64,000 bases of DNA. It comes from Kudoa neothunni. Taxonomy: Eukaryota; Cnidaria. The stretch lies in the NCBI GenBank assembly GCA_964304625.1, contig OZ199838.1, positions 9,362,001-9,426,000 of the forward strand. The letters run 5' to 3'. The notes beneath the pieces are model-generated. The model was not told the DNA's origin, did no database searches, and saw only the letters and a program-made list of their open reading frames with translations. The first letter of the stretch is position 1. The number at the start of each line of letters is the position of its first letter. This document shows positions 36,940 through 49,572 of this stretch, piece after piece. The translations under genes and the position numbers were made by a program.

Positions 36940-38778
36940 TTAACCCTCGGAAGACGGAGCTTCAAAAACCAACCCTAGTGACGAAGGGGATGCATTATGC
37001 ACCTCAGAGAATGTTCACGCTGTTGCACTCATGTGTCGGAACACGTCATTTCATATGCTTGGTAATTGTTTTAAAATTAAAAAAACACACAAAAGTAAAA
37101 ATAATTTAGCTATATAGTAAGAAACACGCATTTAACTGATAATCATGATTCACGAAAGAAACGACAAATCAACTATATATTCAACAGGAGTATATTTCGC
37201 AACAAAACAAAACTCCGAATGAACTCTTAGAGGAGTCAATATTCAGCTTCGAAGTTTTTTTCGAAAAATTTATCGCACCGCCAGCAAACTCAGCGGTTGT
37301 AGATTACCGATTATTCTCGTTGATCCCATCGATGAATATTGAGATTAATTTAGCAAGGATTTCTTCTTCAATCAGGCAATTAGCTTTTTAATATTATTTT
37401 CAATTGAATAATTGGATAAGAAAAAATATTCACTATTGAGACATAGTAAAGGCAAAATGAAATCAATTACGTGCGTATACATACACCTAATTGAACGATA
37501 GTAATAGTGTTTTTGAGTTATTTGCATTATTAACTCTCACAACATATTATGATATTGTTGACTGTTGCGTTATTAGTTAAATTGAGTTTTAACACAAAAT
37601 AAAAAGTCTTCGAATAAATATCTCAATAAAAAAACTTGTATATATTAATTATCATAATTTTGAGTAAAGTATAATTTTTTCGCCTTGTAGATTTCGTCAT
37701 ATTCGCCGTATAAATGTATATCCCAAAACTAGTCTGTAATTTAAATAGATATATTGAGGTTAAATTATTTCATGAACATAAATTCGGTTTCAATTTGCGA
37801 TTGGGATATTCTAAATTCTTGTTTTAATTTAATGAGAACGACATACAGTTTTTTGAATATTTAGGGAGAAATTCTGGTCTTTTTGTCAATATTCTTTGAA
37901 TAGTGAGTGTATCTTCACTGCACTAGGATTAAAATTATTTCTTTAGAAATAGATGTTGGGTCGTCCCTGATGTATTTGTTAAATAATACAAATCTAATTT
38001 TAATATGAGAATAATGAATATTTCCTAAACTTTGACGACTCAAAATATTTGATTTGATGAATTCCATTACAAGTTCTCGAAGAAAATATTGTCACCAATT
38101 TCGATCACTTGTTCATCACTCTGGAAGTGTTAATACATATATTATACAAGCATTAAATGCTGGTACATCGGTAAGGTCCATAAACTTCCCGAAGTGTCAT
38201 CCTCTCGTTATACAAACACAACTGTATCCTGGCGCTATTTGATCACCATTGTCAAACCCTTTTTGGTTCGATTATAATTGCTAATAATTTCAGAGTCGTT
38301 TTTGTATGATCGCTCAATAGCATTATCATGGGAATCTGTTGACGATCAACAAATATACGTACCTGAAAAATCCAAATAACAAAACTACAAATCGCGTGCG
38401 TCTTAAATTAATCCAAAAGTAATCTCATCGCCCATCGGACTCCATCAAATTACGTTAAAGGTATGATTTCTTGAGTTTCCTACAGATTTTGTTTTGATTT
38501 TATTAGGTCTTATTAATGTGAAAATTAATTTTACATCGTAGACTAATTATTGCGTATCTTTTTAATGATATTCCAAGCTGACGTTAGTCCTCTTTTTAAG
38601 AGTTATATTAAGTCAATTTTCTTTCAAAGTGGATACTCTGAATTTTTTAAATAAAGCAACGAATTATATTGAGAGATTTTTCCGAGTATAAGGTCGAGAT
38701 TTAATTTGAAATGGGAGAATTTTTAAAAATACAAAAATTGGGGTGCATAATGCACCCCCTTCGTCCCGGGAGAGTTAA
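36940..38778 (-). pseudogene. piggyBac element, decayed, copy P3
   Basis: TTAA-bounded element of 1.84 kb. The left end is TTAACCCTCGGAAGACG (36940 on), the right end on the other strand TTAACTCTCCCGGGACG (38778 leftwards), so the ends are imperfect inverted repeats. Each is followed inward by a matching palindrome: GGATGCATTATGCACC near 36988 and GGGGTGCATAATGCACCCC at 38740-38758. The minus strand at about 38350-38100 keeps the signature EIISNYNRTKKG (Y-N-x-T-K-x-G) followed, in other frames, by DNGDQIAPGYSC and DLTDVPAFNACIIYV, the V-D-x-x-D-Q and D-x-x-x-x-N-A-x-I-I-Y blocks of piggyBac transposases. The remaining coding region is unreadable. Confidence 0.75.
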
Positions 38779-39039
38779 ACTATTACACTAGTTCTAGGGT
38801 TCTCATCCGGAGGGAAATTTTTGCATAACAAGGTTTGTGACATACTTCAAAATTTCGTTTAACCGACATTTCTCTGTCAGAAAATAGAATGATAATGTCA
38901 AAATAATGTAACCGTGAAGTCACTAGGATATCGTGCACAGCTCAAATTCAAAGAATAAAAAAGTACGAACAACACGCCTCTAAAAAAGACATAAGCCAAA
39001 GTAAATACGATTATAGAAAATAAATTTATATTTAATAGA
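38779..39039. other. Intergenic between two transposons
   Basis: Short AT-rich spacer. Nothing seen. Confidence 0.4.
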
Positions 39040-39047
39040 GTTTAAAT

Positions 39048-41215
39048 ATGGTTTAATTCGGTTCGGTTTCGGTTCTGTATTTCGGTTTTTTAAATTATTT
39101 AGAAGAAATATTCAATGATTTATAAAAAAATATAAATATAAACTATTCATTCTTAAACATACTTTTCAAAAAAGGTTTAAAATTATCTTACAGTTTAATT
39201 AATTTAGTATTCTCTCTTTAAAAGTGGTTATAGTCTATTTATGTTAGAATTCTACATAATGCATCATAACAAATATCATTAGAATCAAACAAAAATTAAT
39301 TATTTCGGTTTTCATAAATAAACACGATAGTGTCGAGTTTTGAATCGTCCAATCTTGTTCTGAGTGGGGTTATGATGTGATTACACAAGGAAAAACATCT
39401 TTCGGAATCAATGCTCGTGGGTCTTATGTTAGAAAGGGATTTTCGAACTCTTTCTAAGCGATCCGTCATCACGCCATGGCATGCAAAATTGAGGATTTCA
39501 TCTGAGTCGGTAAGTTTTAAACGCTTGGGCTCGGGAACGTAATTTATCAAATCTTCTAAGTCCAAATTAGACTCAGGGGCTTCACTTTCAATTTAATCAA
39601 CTGGCTCAACAAAGTTTATCGCTTCCTCTAGCTCAAAACGTGACGGTCTTTTGTAGAAAAAGCTTTTGTCACAGATTTTTGAATCAAAACTTAGATTCAA
39701 AAAAATGTCCGACAAAAATTGTCCGTCTTTCTTCGCAGCGCTTGATGACGTTTTCTTTTAATTTCGATGCAATTGATCCCTCAATATGTGTGAGTTCATT
39801 TATTGCGCTTGTCAATATAAAATCACATTGCGCCAAATTAATAACCGACTCAGACAATTTCAAGGGATGATGTTAGTTCCTTTATTGTAAATCATTCATA
39901 AAAATATTATGTAAGTAATTACATCGATGAAAATTATTTCGTCCTTGTCTACTGATAATTCCTTTTCCAGAATAGAATAAGTATGCTCTATTGCCTGGTA
40001 CATTTGAACAAACTGTATCAACATTTGAAGTAAGCTGGACCAACGTGTGACACAATCAATGTTTAGAGATAAATATTGTATTCCTTTTTCCTCACACGAC
40101 TTCCTTAATGTGTCGGTAGCCAATCCAGATCTTGAAAAAAAATTGATAATTGACCTGACCCGAGAAACAACATCAAAAAAGTTGGACATAAGAACAAACT
40201 CCAGCTCATCAAATTATAATTCATCAGATTCCAGCTCTTCCGTTATCATTCCTGTATTTTCTATCTGAAAACTATAGGTTTCTTTGTACATTGTGTCTTT
40301 AACAGCTATAAGTTAAGTTATTCTAGGAGTGTCACTTGACAACACGATTACCCAAATTTAGGCCGTGAAGCATGCACTTTATCTGCTGAAACCCCAACTC
40401 ATACGTACGTTTTGCCATGTTCGAAGCTCCATCAGTGCACATAAATAATGAATTGACTCCAAATTTGCAGAGTTGTTTATTTATTAATGAAGCCAATTCT
40501 ACACTTGTGCACCTTTCTTTCACTCTTGTTACACCAAGAAAGATTTTTTCCCCTCAAAATAGGCTTGGATATTAAGGAAACGTTTATTTGACCTTGATGT
40601 CCACTCGTCACAACAGAGTGCAGGTCTTGAGTTTTCCACAATGATTAATGAATTAAAAATTGCGTCATAGGACACTGGAACTTCTTTTCCACGTGCCTTT
40701 TTGAGCAGTTTTCTTAAAGTTATACTGCAGACAATTTTCCAAATTGGAATATTGTCGACAGCAATCAGTCTCGCGGTATCTGAGTCAAGATTTGACTCCC
40801 AGAGACCTTTGTTGACAAAATTGTTAATTATGGGTTGCGTTTGAACGATTCTAATTTTTATTTAAAAATATTAATGATGTTGAATAACTTTGATTTTAAA
40901 TCAATCCTATGCGTCTTGGCATGTGAATGAAGTGTGCTCGTTGAGCCTTTTTTGCAAACAAGTACAGCATTGCACTTTTTGCATTTAGCCTTCTCATCGG
41001 CTAATTTAACAAAAAATTCCAAATAGCGCTCACCATTTTTGACCAATTTTATCACCGTTAAAACACGTGAAATTCCACAAAAATCTTATGCTCATTTAAT
41101 ACATTAAAAAGTTTTCTTTGTTTAGAATGCGATAAATACTTAACAAAAAATTTAAAATCGGTTTCGGTTTTCAAATTCCGGTTTTTACAAAAACCGAACC
41201 GATCTTAAACCTTAA
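39048..41215 (-). mobile_element. Complete but decayed hAT element with 8-bp target duplication
   Basis: A 2168-bp element flanked by GTTTAAAT at 39040-39047 and 41216-41223, the 8-bp duplication expected for hAT. Its ends match in inverse: GGTTTAATTCGGTTCGGTTT on the left and GGTTTAAGATCGGTTCGGTTT (first 20 shared in kind) on the right. Minus-strand coding: BED finger CKKCNAVLVCKKGSTSTLHSH (about 40970, with the C-x2-C and H-x-H pattern), CTDGASNMAKRTYELGF and IKCMLHGLNLGNRV (about 40420-40350), CVTRWSSLLQML (about 40060), and the dimerisation tail NIRPTSIDSERCFSLCNHII (about 39430-39370), stop at 39296. Multiple frameshifts or stops, including a stop near 39593. Confidence 0.85.
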
Positions 41216-41223
41216 GTTTAAAT

Positions 41224-41690
41224 AGCATAATTAGATTTAGAGTTCCAATCCATCAATAACATGAATGGAAAAAAACTTAATGAAAATTTACTATGACAAT
41301 TGTAATATGTGAATTTTAAGGGATGTAATTCATTAACCACAGATGCGCGATCGAGAGGAGCGCGGTATGGCATCACCGACTTTTAATGCAAATAACCCAG
41401 GTTCGAATTGCAGTTTGAGCCTTGTATTACAGCAAGATTAATTTTCGTAGCATATGAACCATTTTATGAGATATTCTTAATCATATGAATAGCCACGCCT
41501 AAATTATATTATTGTGGCACATGCGCCAACGAGAGTAAATTTTGTGCGCTTTAAAATAATTTATTTCAAAAATACTATATTTGTTAGTTTTTATTCAATT
41601 CTAAAGAACTGCAATTAATTTAAACTAGAAATATTATCCAGTTCTGTATTAATTCTACAGCATTATTTAACCTTCTAAATCACATGAAAG
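41224..41690. other. Intergenic
   Basis: Contains TTAACCTTC at 41667, another possible piggyBac-type edge, and a box-B-like GGTTCGAATTGC near 41400 that does not fold as a tRNA. No gene. Confidence 0.35.
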
Positions 41691-41730
41691 TTTACACCCT
41701 CCAAGTATAATGGGGTCCACAAGACCCCAC
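41691..41730 (+). repeat. piggyBac-type end with inset palindrome (P4 left)
   Basis: Reads ACACCCTCCAAGTATAAT, then GGGGTCCACAAGACCCC (41712-41728), then ACGTTTTTATTT. The sequence at 51031 read leftwards gives CAACCCTCTAAGGTATAATT, then GGGGTCTTTTGAACCCC, an almost base-for-base inverted match. The two are therefore likely the two ends of one piggyBac copy now 9.3 kb long because of later insertions. TTAA has decayed at both ends. Confidence 0.55.
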
Positions 41731-42202
41731 GTTTTTATTTGGAAAAATGGTAATATGTATTTTTAGAAGTTATTAAAATATCTGATCGATTATATATTCA
41801 GTAATTTCATAAATGACATCATGTAATATTGTGTGCGCTTGTGCGGATGATAAAGAAATATTTTAACCACAGCGCATGTATTACTTTTGAGATCGCATAA
41901 TTTCTGTAAACATATCTCAGAATTCAGCTCATTTAGTAAAATTAATTCTTTATTTAATTTTCGCTTAAATGATCAAAAACATAATAATCCTAACATAGAC
42001 TATTGCATAAAACAGGTAACATAGATACGCTTGAAATGTTCATTAAGGCGGAAACAACGCTGTCGTGTACATAATCTTTTTGTCAAACCTACTTCCCACC
42101 ATATATTTCCTTTCCTAGCAACCGCCTTACTATTACTTCATTATAAATGATTTCCATCCAAACCCACCAAACCGAAAGACGCATCTCTCAATCTAATCTC
42201 TT

Positions 42203-45200
42203 TTGTCGTTTGAGAATAAAGTGTTTCTTTTCACTAGCACGGCTCACGCGAACTTAGATACAACAACTGGCGACGAGGACTATGTTTCTACGAGTTTAAC
42301 ATCTACAGCAACCGGCATGACAACTGGCACTCCTTTTGGTGCAATCGGTGAGTTCGACCCATTAAGCGACGATTGGTCCTATTACCTGGACAGATTTCAA
42401 AGTTACGTAAAAATTAACGACATACCCGACGATGTCAAGGTCCCTGTTGGGTCTCCGACTTCTCCAGTTTAACGCGGGAAACATCCGGGCGGCCGCGGGG
42501 TCAACACTTACAAACTATTTCCCTCAGAATCCAAACCGTGTTTGACCCCGGGTTTTCCACCACGACAGCTCTAGTCTTGGACCTACGAGTTGCTTACGGA
42601 GCTTTTGGGTCTAAGCCGAACGTAGGAGACCGGGCGAGGAGAATCCCGTTTCGTTCAAAGGCGGAGGCGCGCCCGACCATTTTGGAGACCCGGAAAAAAA
42701 ATCGGAATCACCAGCCCCTCACCCTATATAAACCACCTTGTGATTAGAGATTCATTGTCTTGTTTATTTCTTAGTCGAGTCTCCCTCTTTTGCATTTTTG
42801 GCGCGACATTTCAGTCCCACTCCTACTAACAGTGATCGGGAAAAACGGACATCGAACCATAACTGACCTAGTGAAACCCAAAAAGCCCATTGACATTCCT
42901 TTCGAGACACTGATAGACACTATCAACCAGTTGGACCACGAAACGATTGCTGATTTCTCAAACCGTTTGAGAGCTGCCGCCCATAATTGTGATTTTGGCA
43001 CCTTCTTAGATCAGGCTCTTCGGGATAAATTTGTCACTAGAATCAACCCATATCTTAATAGAATTCAGGATACCTTACTCACGGCTGACTACTCCTTTGA
43101 GGAAGCTCTCACCATAGTCAAGGCCAGAGAGGTTACTTTGCGAGAAAAGAAGATAATGAATGAAAACGTCACGAATAATGCTATTAACCGACTCACAACA
43201 CTACGAACCTCAAATCATTGTTTTCGATGCGACTCCAAAGACCACCATACAAGGGATTGTGAGCATGAGAACGCCATATGCTCTTACTGTGGGATCAAAG
43301 GACATCTAGCTAGAGCTTGCGTGCGGCAAAAGAACGGGAGAAAACCACCAACGAAGCACAATCAACTTCGCCAACATAACGTTAAAATAGTAAACGCAGC
43401 TACCATTGATGAGACCTTAGGCAACAATAATGATGAGTCTGTTTATTATTCGAGACCTTTTTCTTGCGTGTTTTACATTAATAGCGTCAAACTGGAGGGC
43501 AAAGTGGATACTGGAGCAGCTGTATCACTTATCTCTTTTCCAGACTACCGCAAGGTTAGAGGAACGTTAAACAAATCGAATTTCACATTGACCACATACA
43601 CAGGTCAACCTATCAAATTGAAGGACCGCCCAGAAATGGACGTAACGGCTGGAACAGGAAATCAACATAGATTACACATGTATGTAGTAGAAGGAAATCA
43701 ACCTACAATTCTTGGAAGAGATTGGCTACTACACATTCTCCAAATTTGGCCGCCGAAAATAAAAACGATAACTACAAGCCTCACCTTGGAATCCATCCAA
43801 GCGAAATACAAAGAATGTTCCGAAGATGAAATGGGTACAATTAACAATTTCAAAGTGCGAATTTTTATTAAAGATGAATCCCAACCCCAATTTTTCAAAC
43901 CTAGACCTGTGTCCTTTTACAAAAAAAGTAAGATTTCGGAAGAAATCAATCGTTTAGCTGGTAAAGGAATATTGGAATCGGTTACCTTCAGTGATCGGGC
44001 AGCACCTATTGCGGCACCATTAAAAAAGAATGGAAAGATACGCATTTGCTCTGATTTTTCGATAACAATCAATCCTGTTCTCAAAGCTGAACAATACCCA
44101 ATCCCGAGAATCCATGATCTATTCAATAAACTGGCGGGTGGACAAGAGTTCACTGTACTAGACATTAAAGACGCTTACCTACACATGGTTGTTCATGAGG
44201 AGGATGGAGACTATTTGACCATCAATACTCACATGGGACTCTTCCGTTATTCTAGACCACCATATGGTTTAACTTCGGCACCGACAATTTGGCAACGCTT
44301 TATGGACACGCTGCTACAAGATTGCCCTATGACTGCTTGCTACCGTGATGATATTATCATCACCGGTAAGGATAAGGAGGAACATTTAAAAAATCTTTCA
44401 CAAGTGCTGACGAAGCTTCAGGAGCGTGAAATTCGACTGAACAAAGAAAAATGCCATTTTCTACAAAAGCAAATTAAATATTACGGTCATGTCATTAGCA
44501 AAGATGGACTTCAGAAGACATCAGACTTGGTATCGGCTGTCCTAGGAGCACCAGCTCCAACGAATATAACGGAAGTGCGAACGTTTTGTGGCATGGCTGG
44601 ATATTGTAGAGAGTATATCCAACATTTTTCATCAATTCTCAAACCCCTAATGAACCTTACGCCATAAAATGCGAGATGGCGATGGGATACGGAACATCAA
44701 AATGCTTTTAACCAAATTAAAACACTGATTACACGAGACATCATCCTAACACACTACGATCCTACAAAACCCATTATATTGGCGACCGATGCTTTGTTCA
44801 CCGGTATAAGAGCTATTTTGTCACATAAATGCATAAACAACAAAGAGAAACCAATAGCGTTTGCATCCCGAGTTCTAAAAGAGGCAGAAAAAAATTATTC
44901 CACGGTCGAAAGAGAAGCGTTGGCCATACGTTGGGGAATCGACAAGTTCAAGCATTATTTGGAAGGTTTAAAATTTGAAGTCTACACTGATCACAAACCC
45001 CTTATCTCATTGCTGAACCAAACAAAAGACAATCCAACTAAAACGTCACCAAGAATTCAGAAGTGGGCAATCTATCTACAAAATTTCAACTTTAAAATTC
45101 TCTACCGAGCAGGAGCACAAAACCAAAATGTGGATTGTCTGTCTAGACTTACCAGTGAAACGGATGATGAGAATAACAAGAGTGCTCAGGATTCCTTAAC

Positions 45201-45427
45201 CACTGTACATCATATCGAGCTAATCCAGCATAAAGGATTAAGTAGAAAATGCATTAGTGAGGCTACAAACGATGATGAGCAACTCCAAATACTTATCGAG
45301 TGGCTACGAAAAATGAGCCCACAAAGAAGCTTCCCACAACGTTAGAAAAATACCAAGGAGTTATTTCTGGTGACCAAATATCGACAATGATGTAGAACAA
45401 ACCGTCCAGCATTGCCACCAGATAATG
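42203..45427 (+). pseudogene. Ty3/gypsy LTR-retroelement fossil (gag-pol)
   Basis: Remains of a Ty3/gypsy element. In order it keeps a gag piece, two CCHC zinc knuckles (about 43220-43325), an aspartic protease with DTGA (about 43508), reverse transcriptase with Y-x-D-D (about 44345), RNase H, and the start of the integrase zinc-binding region (about 45400). A primer-binding-like TGGCGACGAGG lies near 42266, so the left LTR probably lay just before it. It is broken: about three or four interruptions, including a solo LTR of another element in gag (42445-42813) and loss of the 3' part, where a hAT copy begins. Long open stretches suggest a fairly young insertion. No envelope gene seen. Confidence 0.85.
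42445..42813 (+). mobile_element. Solo LTR inside the gypsy gag, 5-bp target duplication
   Basis: A 369-bp insert starts TGTTGGGTCTCC and ends GGCGCGACATTTCA. It is flanked by GTCCC on both sides (42440-42444 and 42814-42818). It is GC-richer than its surroundings and carries a TATA-like CCCTATATAAACC. It shares its start and promoter-like motif with the LTR in the MULE at 27570-27906. The clean duplication marks it as a later insertion of a different LTR element that then lost its interior by LTR recombination. Confidence 0.8.
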
Positions 45428-45480
45428 CCCGTTCGTTCGTGCAAATTTCGTTCGTGTTCGTGTCCTCTTTTAGTCACACT

Positions 45481-47472
45481 ATGTCAGGCTGGAGTGTGGA
45501 AAGTGTTGAAGAGGCTTTGAAAACTAGCAGACTTTTCTCTTGGAAAAAATCTACAACGCGTTCTAAAGAATGGGACAGTTTCTGTTCCATCTTTACTAAA
45601 AAGGGGGATGAAACATCCCAAATTGATTTTATTGTTTGCACAAAGTGCAACAAAGCATTCCCGCATAAGTCGTCTTACGGGAATAGGAAGCTTATTAGTC
45701 ATAATAAGTTACATGCTAAAACAAATACAAATATAAAAATTAATGAATTATTTGTTTCACCTCCCTCCATTGTTAATTTAAGCCTATCAGATCAGGTAAT
45801 GTTTGACACTAAAATTGCTAATTTTGTAGCTGAAACAATCTCCCCGTTTACAATAACAGAAAGTGCATCGTTTACAGAGATGATAAACTTTGCATTTAAC
45901 TTAGGCAAAAAAATTCAATGAACCTAGTGCTAGGCTTAAGATTTTATCTAAAAAATGCGTTAATAAAATAATCATGAATGAGTATGAGCGCATATGTTTA
46001 AAAATGGAAAAATTAATTACAACAATAAGTCACAATAGTATGTGCCTAACCATTGATATATCTGTTTTTTGTTAAAAATTTCACCCTTCAACATTTCCAA
46101 TACGACATGATCTATTTTCCTGTAAAACACACTGCCGAAAATATAAATAAAATCTGCACGGAATTTTGTATTAAATTTTCACTTAGTAAATCTGATCTAA
46201 GAATTCTTTGTGACTCCGTAGTAAACAATCTATCTGGTCTAAGAGAGTTCAACACAACCAGATGTGCTGCTCACCGCCTTCACACTATTATATCTCAAGG
46301 TATTTTATGTATTAAATTCATGTTAGAATTTTGGTGAGTAAATAATTGTAAAAGTGATATACTTAACGATATGCTATCTTGATCTCTCATAATAATTCTG
46401 TTTGGTAAATAAAGATAAAACTGTTATAATCTAACTTTAGATAATTTATATTGATGACATTTTTTATCACTAAGTTTATAAATAAATTTTACTTTCGCTA
46501 TAATATCTAATTTCGATTTGTTTATTATGCGTAGCTTGGGATCTCAGTACAAACAGCACATCCGATTTATCCATACTAAGGGTGAATGTTGACAAACTGT
46601 GCGGATCTGTTCATAAAACGGCAGATTTACTGTCCAAATTACCAATGAAAATACAATGGGGCTCAGCTATGCGACCATGGAGAGGTCTCAGCGATCGATA
46701 TAGGACGTTAGTGGTGTGTTTCGATAGTTTGGAGGGTGTACTAAAAAATCATCCAGCTAAAAAATACTTTGACGGATTGGACAAGAACGAATGTGTTGTC
46801 GTAGCTGAATTTTTCAAAATATTCTCCGATTTCTTTGATCAGTTGGAACAGGTGAAAAGGCCATCGTCACATTTTGTAATTCGTCGAAGTTTCGTTTTTT
46901 ATATTATCGTTAGGTGTTTATTGTATTTCATCGTATCAAAGCAATGATTCAAAAGCAACATGAAACTTTTGTGGGCGATTATTGTATGCCTTTGGAAAGT
47001 TTATTGGACGAAAAATACACACAATATATTGATATCAACCATAAAATCGCAGCTTTTCTCCACCCAAATTTTAAAAAATTCAAATTTATTGAGTGAGTCT
47101 TTGCTTGTAGAAAATATGTTAAAAAATTTAGAATTAATCCCAAAGAGCCTCGAACCCTTGAAAAATCACTCAATATGTTATGAACTGGATAGTGATTCAG
47201 AAGATTTTCAATCAGAAATTCAACTGTACATCCGAGAAAAAGTCAACCAAGTTTACGAAAATCACCTCGTTTATTGGGAAAACTCAAAGAAAGAAAATCT
47301 TAAAAAAATTGCAACTAACGTGTACAGCCGACCAGTATCCAGCTCATTGTCAGAATGGGCGTTTTCATACGCAGGAAAAGTTTTCTCCAAGTCTAGATAT
47401 AGACTTGAACCAAACACGCTAAGAAAATTAGTAGTTTATACTAATATTAAAAATAAGACATTTCTGGAGTAA
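45481..47472 (+). pseudogene. hAT transposase gene with introns (BED finger), nearly intact
   Basis: hAT of the Hermes/hobo-like type with BED finger. MSGWSVESVEEALKT opens it; BED finger VCTKCNKAFPHKSSYG..H..H at about 45640-45710; NEPSARLKIL and CLTIDIS at about 45920-46060; TTRCAAHRLHTIISQ at about 46255-46297; RPWRGLSDRYRTL at about 46680; and the dimerisation domain SRPVSSSLSEWAFSYAGKVF at about 47330-47385, stop at 47472. Two GT-AG introns are supported because splicing keeps frame: 46300-46534 (235 nt, ..SQ|AWDLSTN..) and 46876-46913 (38 nt). Breaks: a one-base slip in the A run near 45910, another near 46050, and a frame change near 47093 that may be a third intron. It lies where the gypsy integrase should continue. 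Confidence 0.8.
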
Positions 47473-47835
47473 ATTTAATCCACTCCTTCTCTTTATTATG
47501 TTTTATTTTGCATTATCTCAAAAGCAAACTGAACAGACCTAACTTAGCCACTTAAAAAATTCATTTCTAATTAATAGACTTAGAAAATTAGGGTTTGAAA
47601 GTATTTTTGTCATTTTAAAAAATGTTTAGACAGATTTGACATTTTTAAAATAAAATAAATCATGTGTAACATTTTTGGATTTGATTGTTCTAAAATAAAA
47701 AAGTTACATGCATGATGCCATATGGCATCACTCGGCCGCCCCAAATTTTCAAACGCATTAATGCGCAAGCGCGGTTAAACAAACCAAACACAATATTGCT
47801 GTTTATAAAGAAAATAAGAACGAAAAATGGTGTTT
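47473..47835. other. Spacer with a perfect 16-bp palindrome
   Basis: Between the hAT stop and the piggyBac stop. It holds GATGCCATATGGCATC (47714-47729) followed by ACTCGGCCGCCCC, one of three copies of this palindrome around the P5 transposase. The left TTAA end of P5 was not found. Confidence 0.5.
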
Positions 47836-49572
47836 TTATATTGTATGGTATTCTTTAAAACAATTTCTGCTGATGTTAAGGCACAGCGCGACGTTGCATT
47901 TTATGCAGTAAATCCTAGAATACATTAAACAGTACTTGCATCCCTTTTTTTCATTTCTAGATTCTGGATAATGAAACATTCCATCGAAACGAGCACTCTT
48001 GAGCAATCCGCTTCCATCGGACGTTCGCTTGCGATTAGGAATACCTTGGTTGACGTTTACTTCTGTGGATGATGGTCTACCCCTTTTTGGCATATGTTCT
48101 ATGTTTTGGCAGTAAAACATTAGGTGCTCACTCACCTCCAATGTAAAGTTTTGAAGATCCATAATCTTTTTACTGTCTATATCCATTAGTTTAAATTGTC
48201 TGCGATAAATGAGCCATCCATTTAGTAAGCAGAGATTTAAGCACCAAAAAAATATTCTGGTGTACCACTTTTTTGACTTGTGATCTAATCGATACAATGC
48301 CATCAACATATCGAACAAATCGACCCCATCCATGTACGTGTTATACATTTTTACGATTAGAGGATAGCTGATATTGAGAACTTTTTTATGTTTTTTGTCA
48401 TACCTTTATACAGAAGACATCGGAAAAGCAGAATAAAAAATGGATGATACACTACCAATAGATCCATCTAACCAGCGTACAACATTTATTTTTGAATTAT
48501 TTAGACAATAGATTCCATATTCAAAACCTCCTCTAGGTTGATTTTTAAATTCTTTTTCTGCTTTAAAAGGACACTTTGTCATGCGAGTTTTTCTTATGGT
48601 GCTGGTAGAAAAGTAACCAAGCTCCAAAAGTTTGGCATGCAAGTTAAAACTTGAAAAGTAATTATCATAGTATATATGATATTTAGAACTATTCAAAGTT
48701 TCACACAGTTTCAACACTATGTCCGATGACTTATTCCCCGTAGATGTTGTAACATTTAAAGTAGTTCCAGATTAAAAGTAAAAATCATGGATAATTCCAC
48801 CGGCCCCATTCCTCGTAAAAACTTTAAAACCCCATTTAGTAGGTTTCAATGGTAAATAACGTTTTAAGGCCGATTTCCCCTTAAAGGGAATAATCTGCTC
48901 ATCAACGGATTGATGGTATTCAGGCTCGATAACTAAGCAAGCCTGCCGTATTATGTCAAGGACAGGTCTCATCTTAAAAAACCTGTCGTAACCATCGTTA
49001 TTAAGATTTAAAACAATATTGTTATTGTCACAGAAATGTAAATATCTTAATAACGACACGAATTCATCTCTCGTCATTCTGTCGGATATGGTGTTGTAAT
49101 TAATTTTTGTTGACCAATAATTCCTATATCGCGGCAGTTTTACGACAGACATTCGAATAAGAATACCAATTAATAGCCGGATTTCCTCAGTTGTAGTTTT
49201 AAACGACGAATTTAATGTTGATGCGTATTTATTTGTTTCATTCAAAATTAGTTCAAAACGGGCGTCGGTAAAAAACTGATTGAAATAATAAAATGATTCA
49301 AAAATATCATCATCAACTTCCGTAAAAATAGACTGTGATGCAGTTGAGTTTTCACCATCAAAGGATTCATTTAGAATCCACTTAGGATCAACGTCAGGAG
49401 TTACCGTATCGTTTTCGCTTTCAGAGAGGTCGTTATCATTAACAGAATTATTAAAAGTTTCATCATCCGGCGCGTTCTCGGCATCGGATTTGTCGGGATC
49501 TGGAAGCAGTATAAGCTGTTTCACCATTCTACCAGGTGTAATCGACCCCCGCCGAGTGATGCCATATGGCAT
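47836..49572 (-). pseudogene. piggyBac transposase, young copy P5 (two in-frame stops)
   Basis: DDE transposase of the piggyBac superfamily, one continuous frame of about 579 codons from 49572 to 47836 interrupted only by two TAA codons (near 48774 and 48408). The likely start is Met16 (49527): the first 15 codons (MPYGITRRG..) merely translate a copy of the terminal palindrome. Acidic N-terminus; ETNKYASTLN; EEIRLLIGILIRMSVVKLP; SVDEQIIPFKGKSALKRYLP (first Asp); YYDNYFSSFNLHAKLL (second); NTYMDGVDLFDMLMALYRL (third); Cys-rich C-terminal finger CKYCLMYSRIYCIKCNVALC. All three catalytic positions are present, so only the stops and any end damage silence it. Confidence 0.9.

Noticed and set aside
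41340-41450. Possible tRNA gene (GGTTCGAATTGC box-B-like, CTTTTAA anticodon-loop-like)
   Set aside because: The T-arm and anticodon stems do not pair and no acceptor stem closes. At best a relic.
47093-47147. Third intron in the intron-bearing hAT gene
   Set aside because: A 55-nt GT-AG option fits the phase but its acceptor has no pyrimidine tract; a simple frameshift is equally likely.
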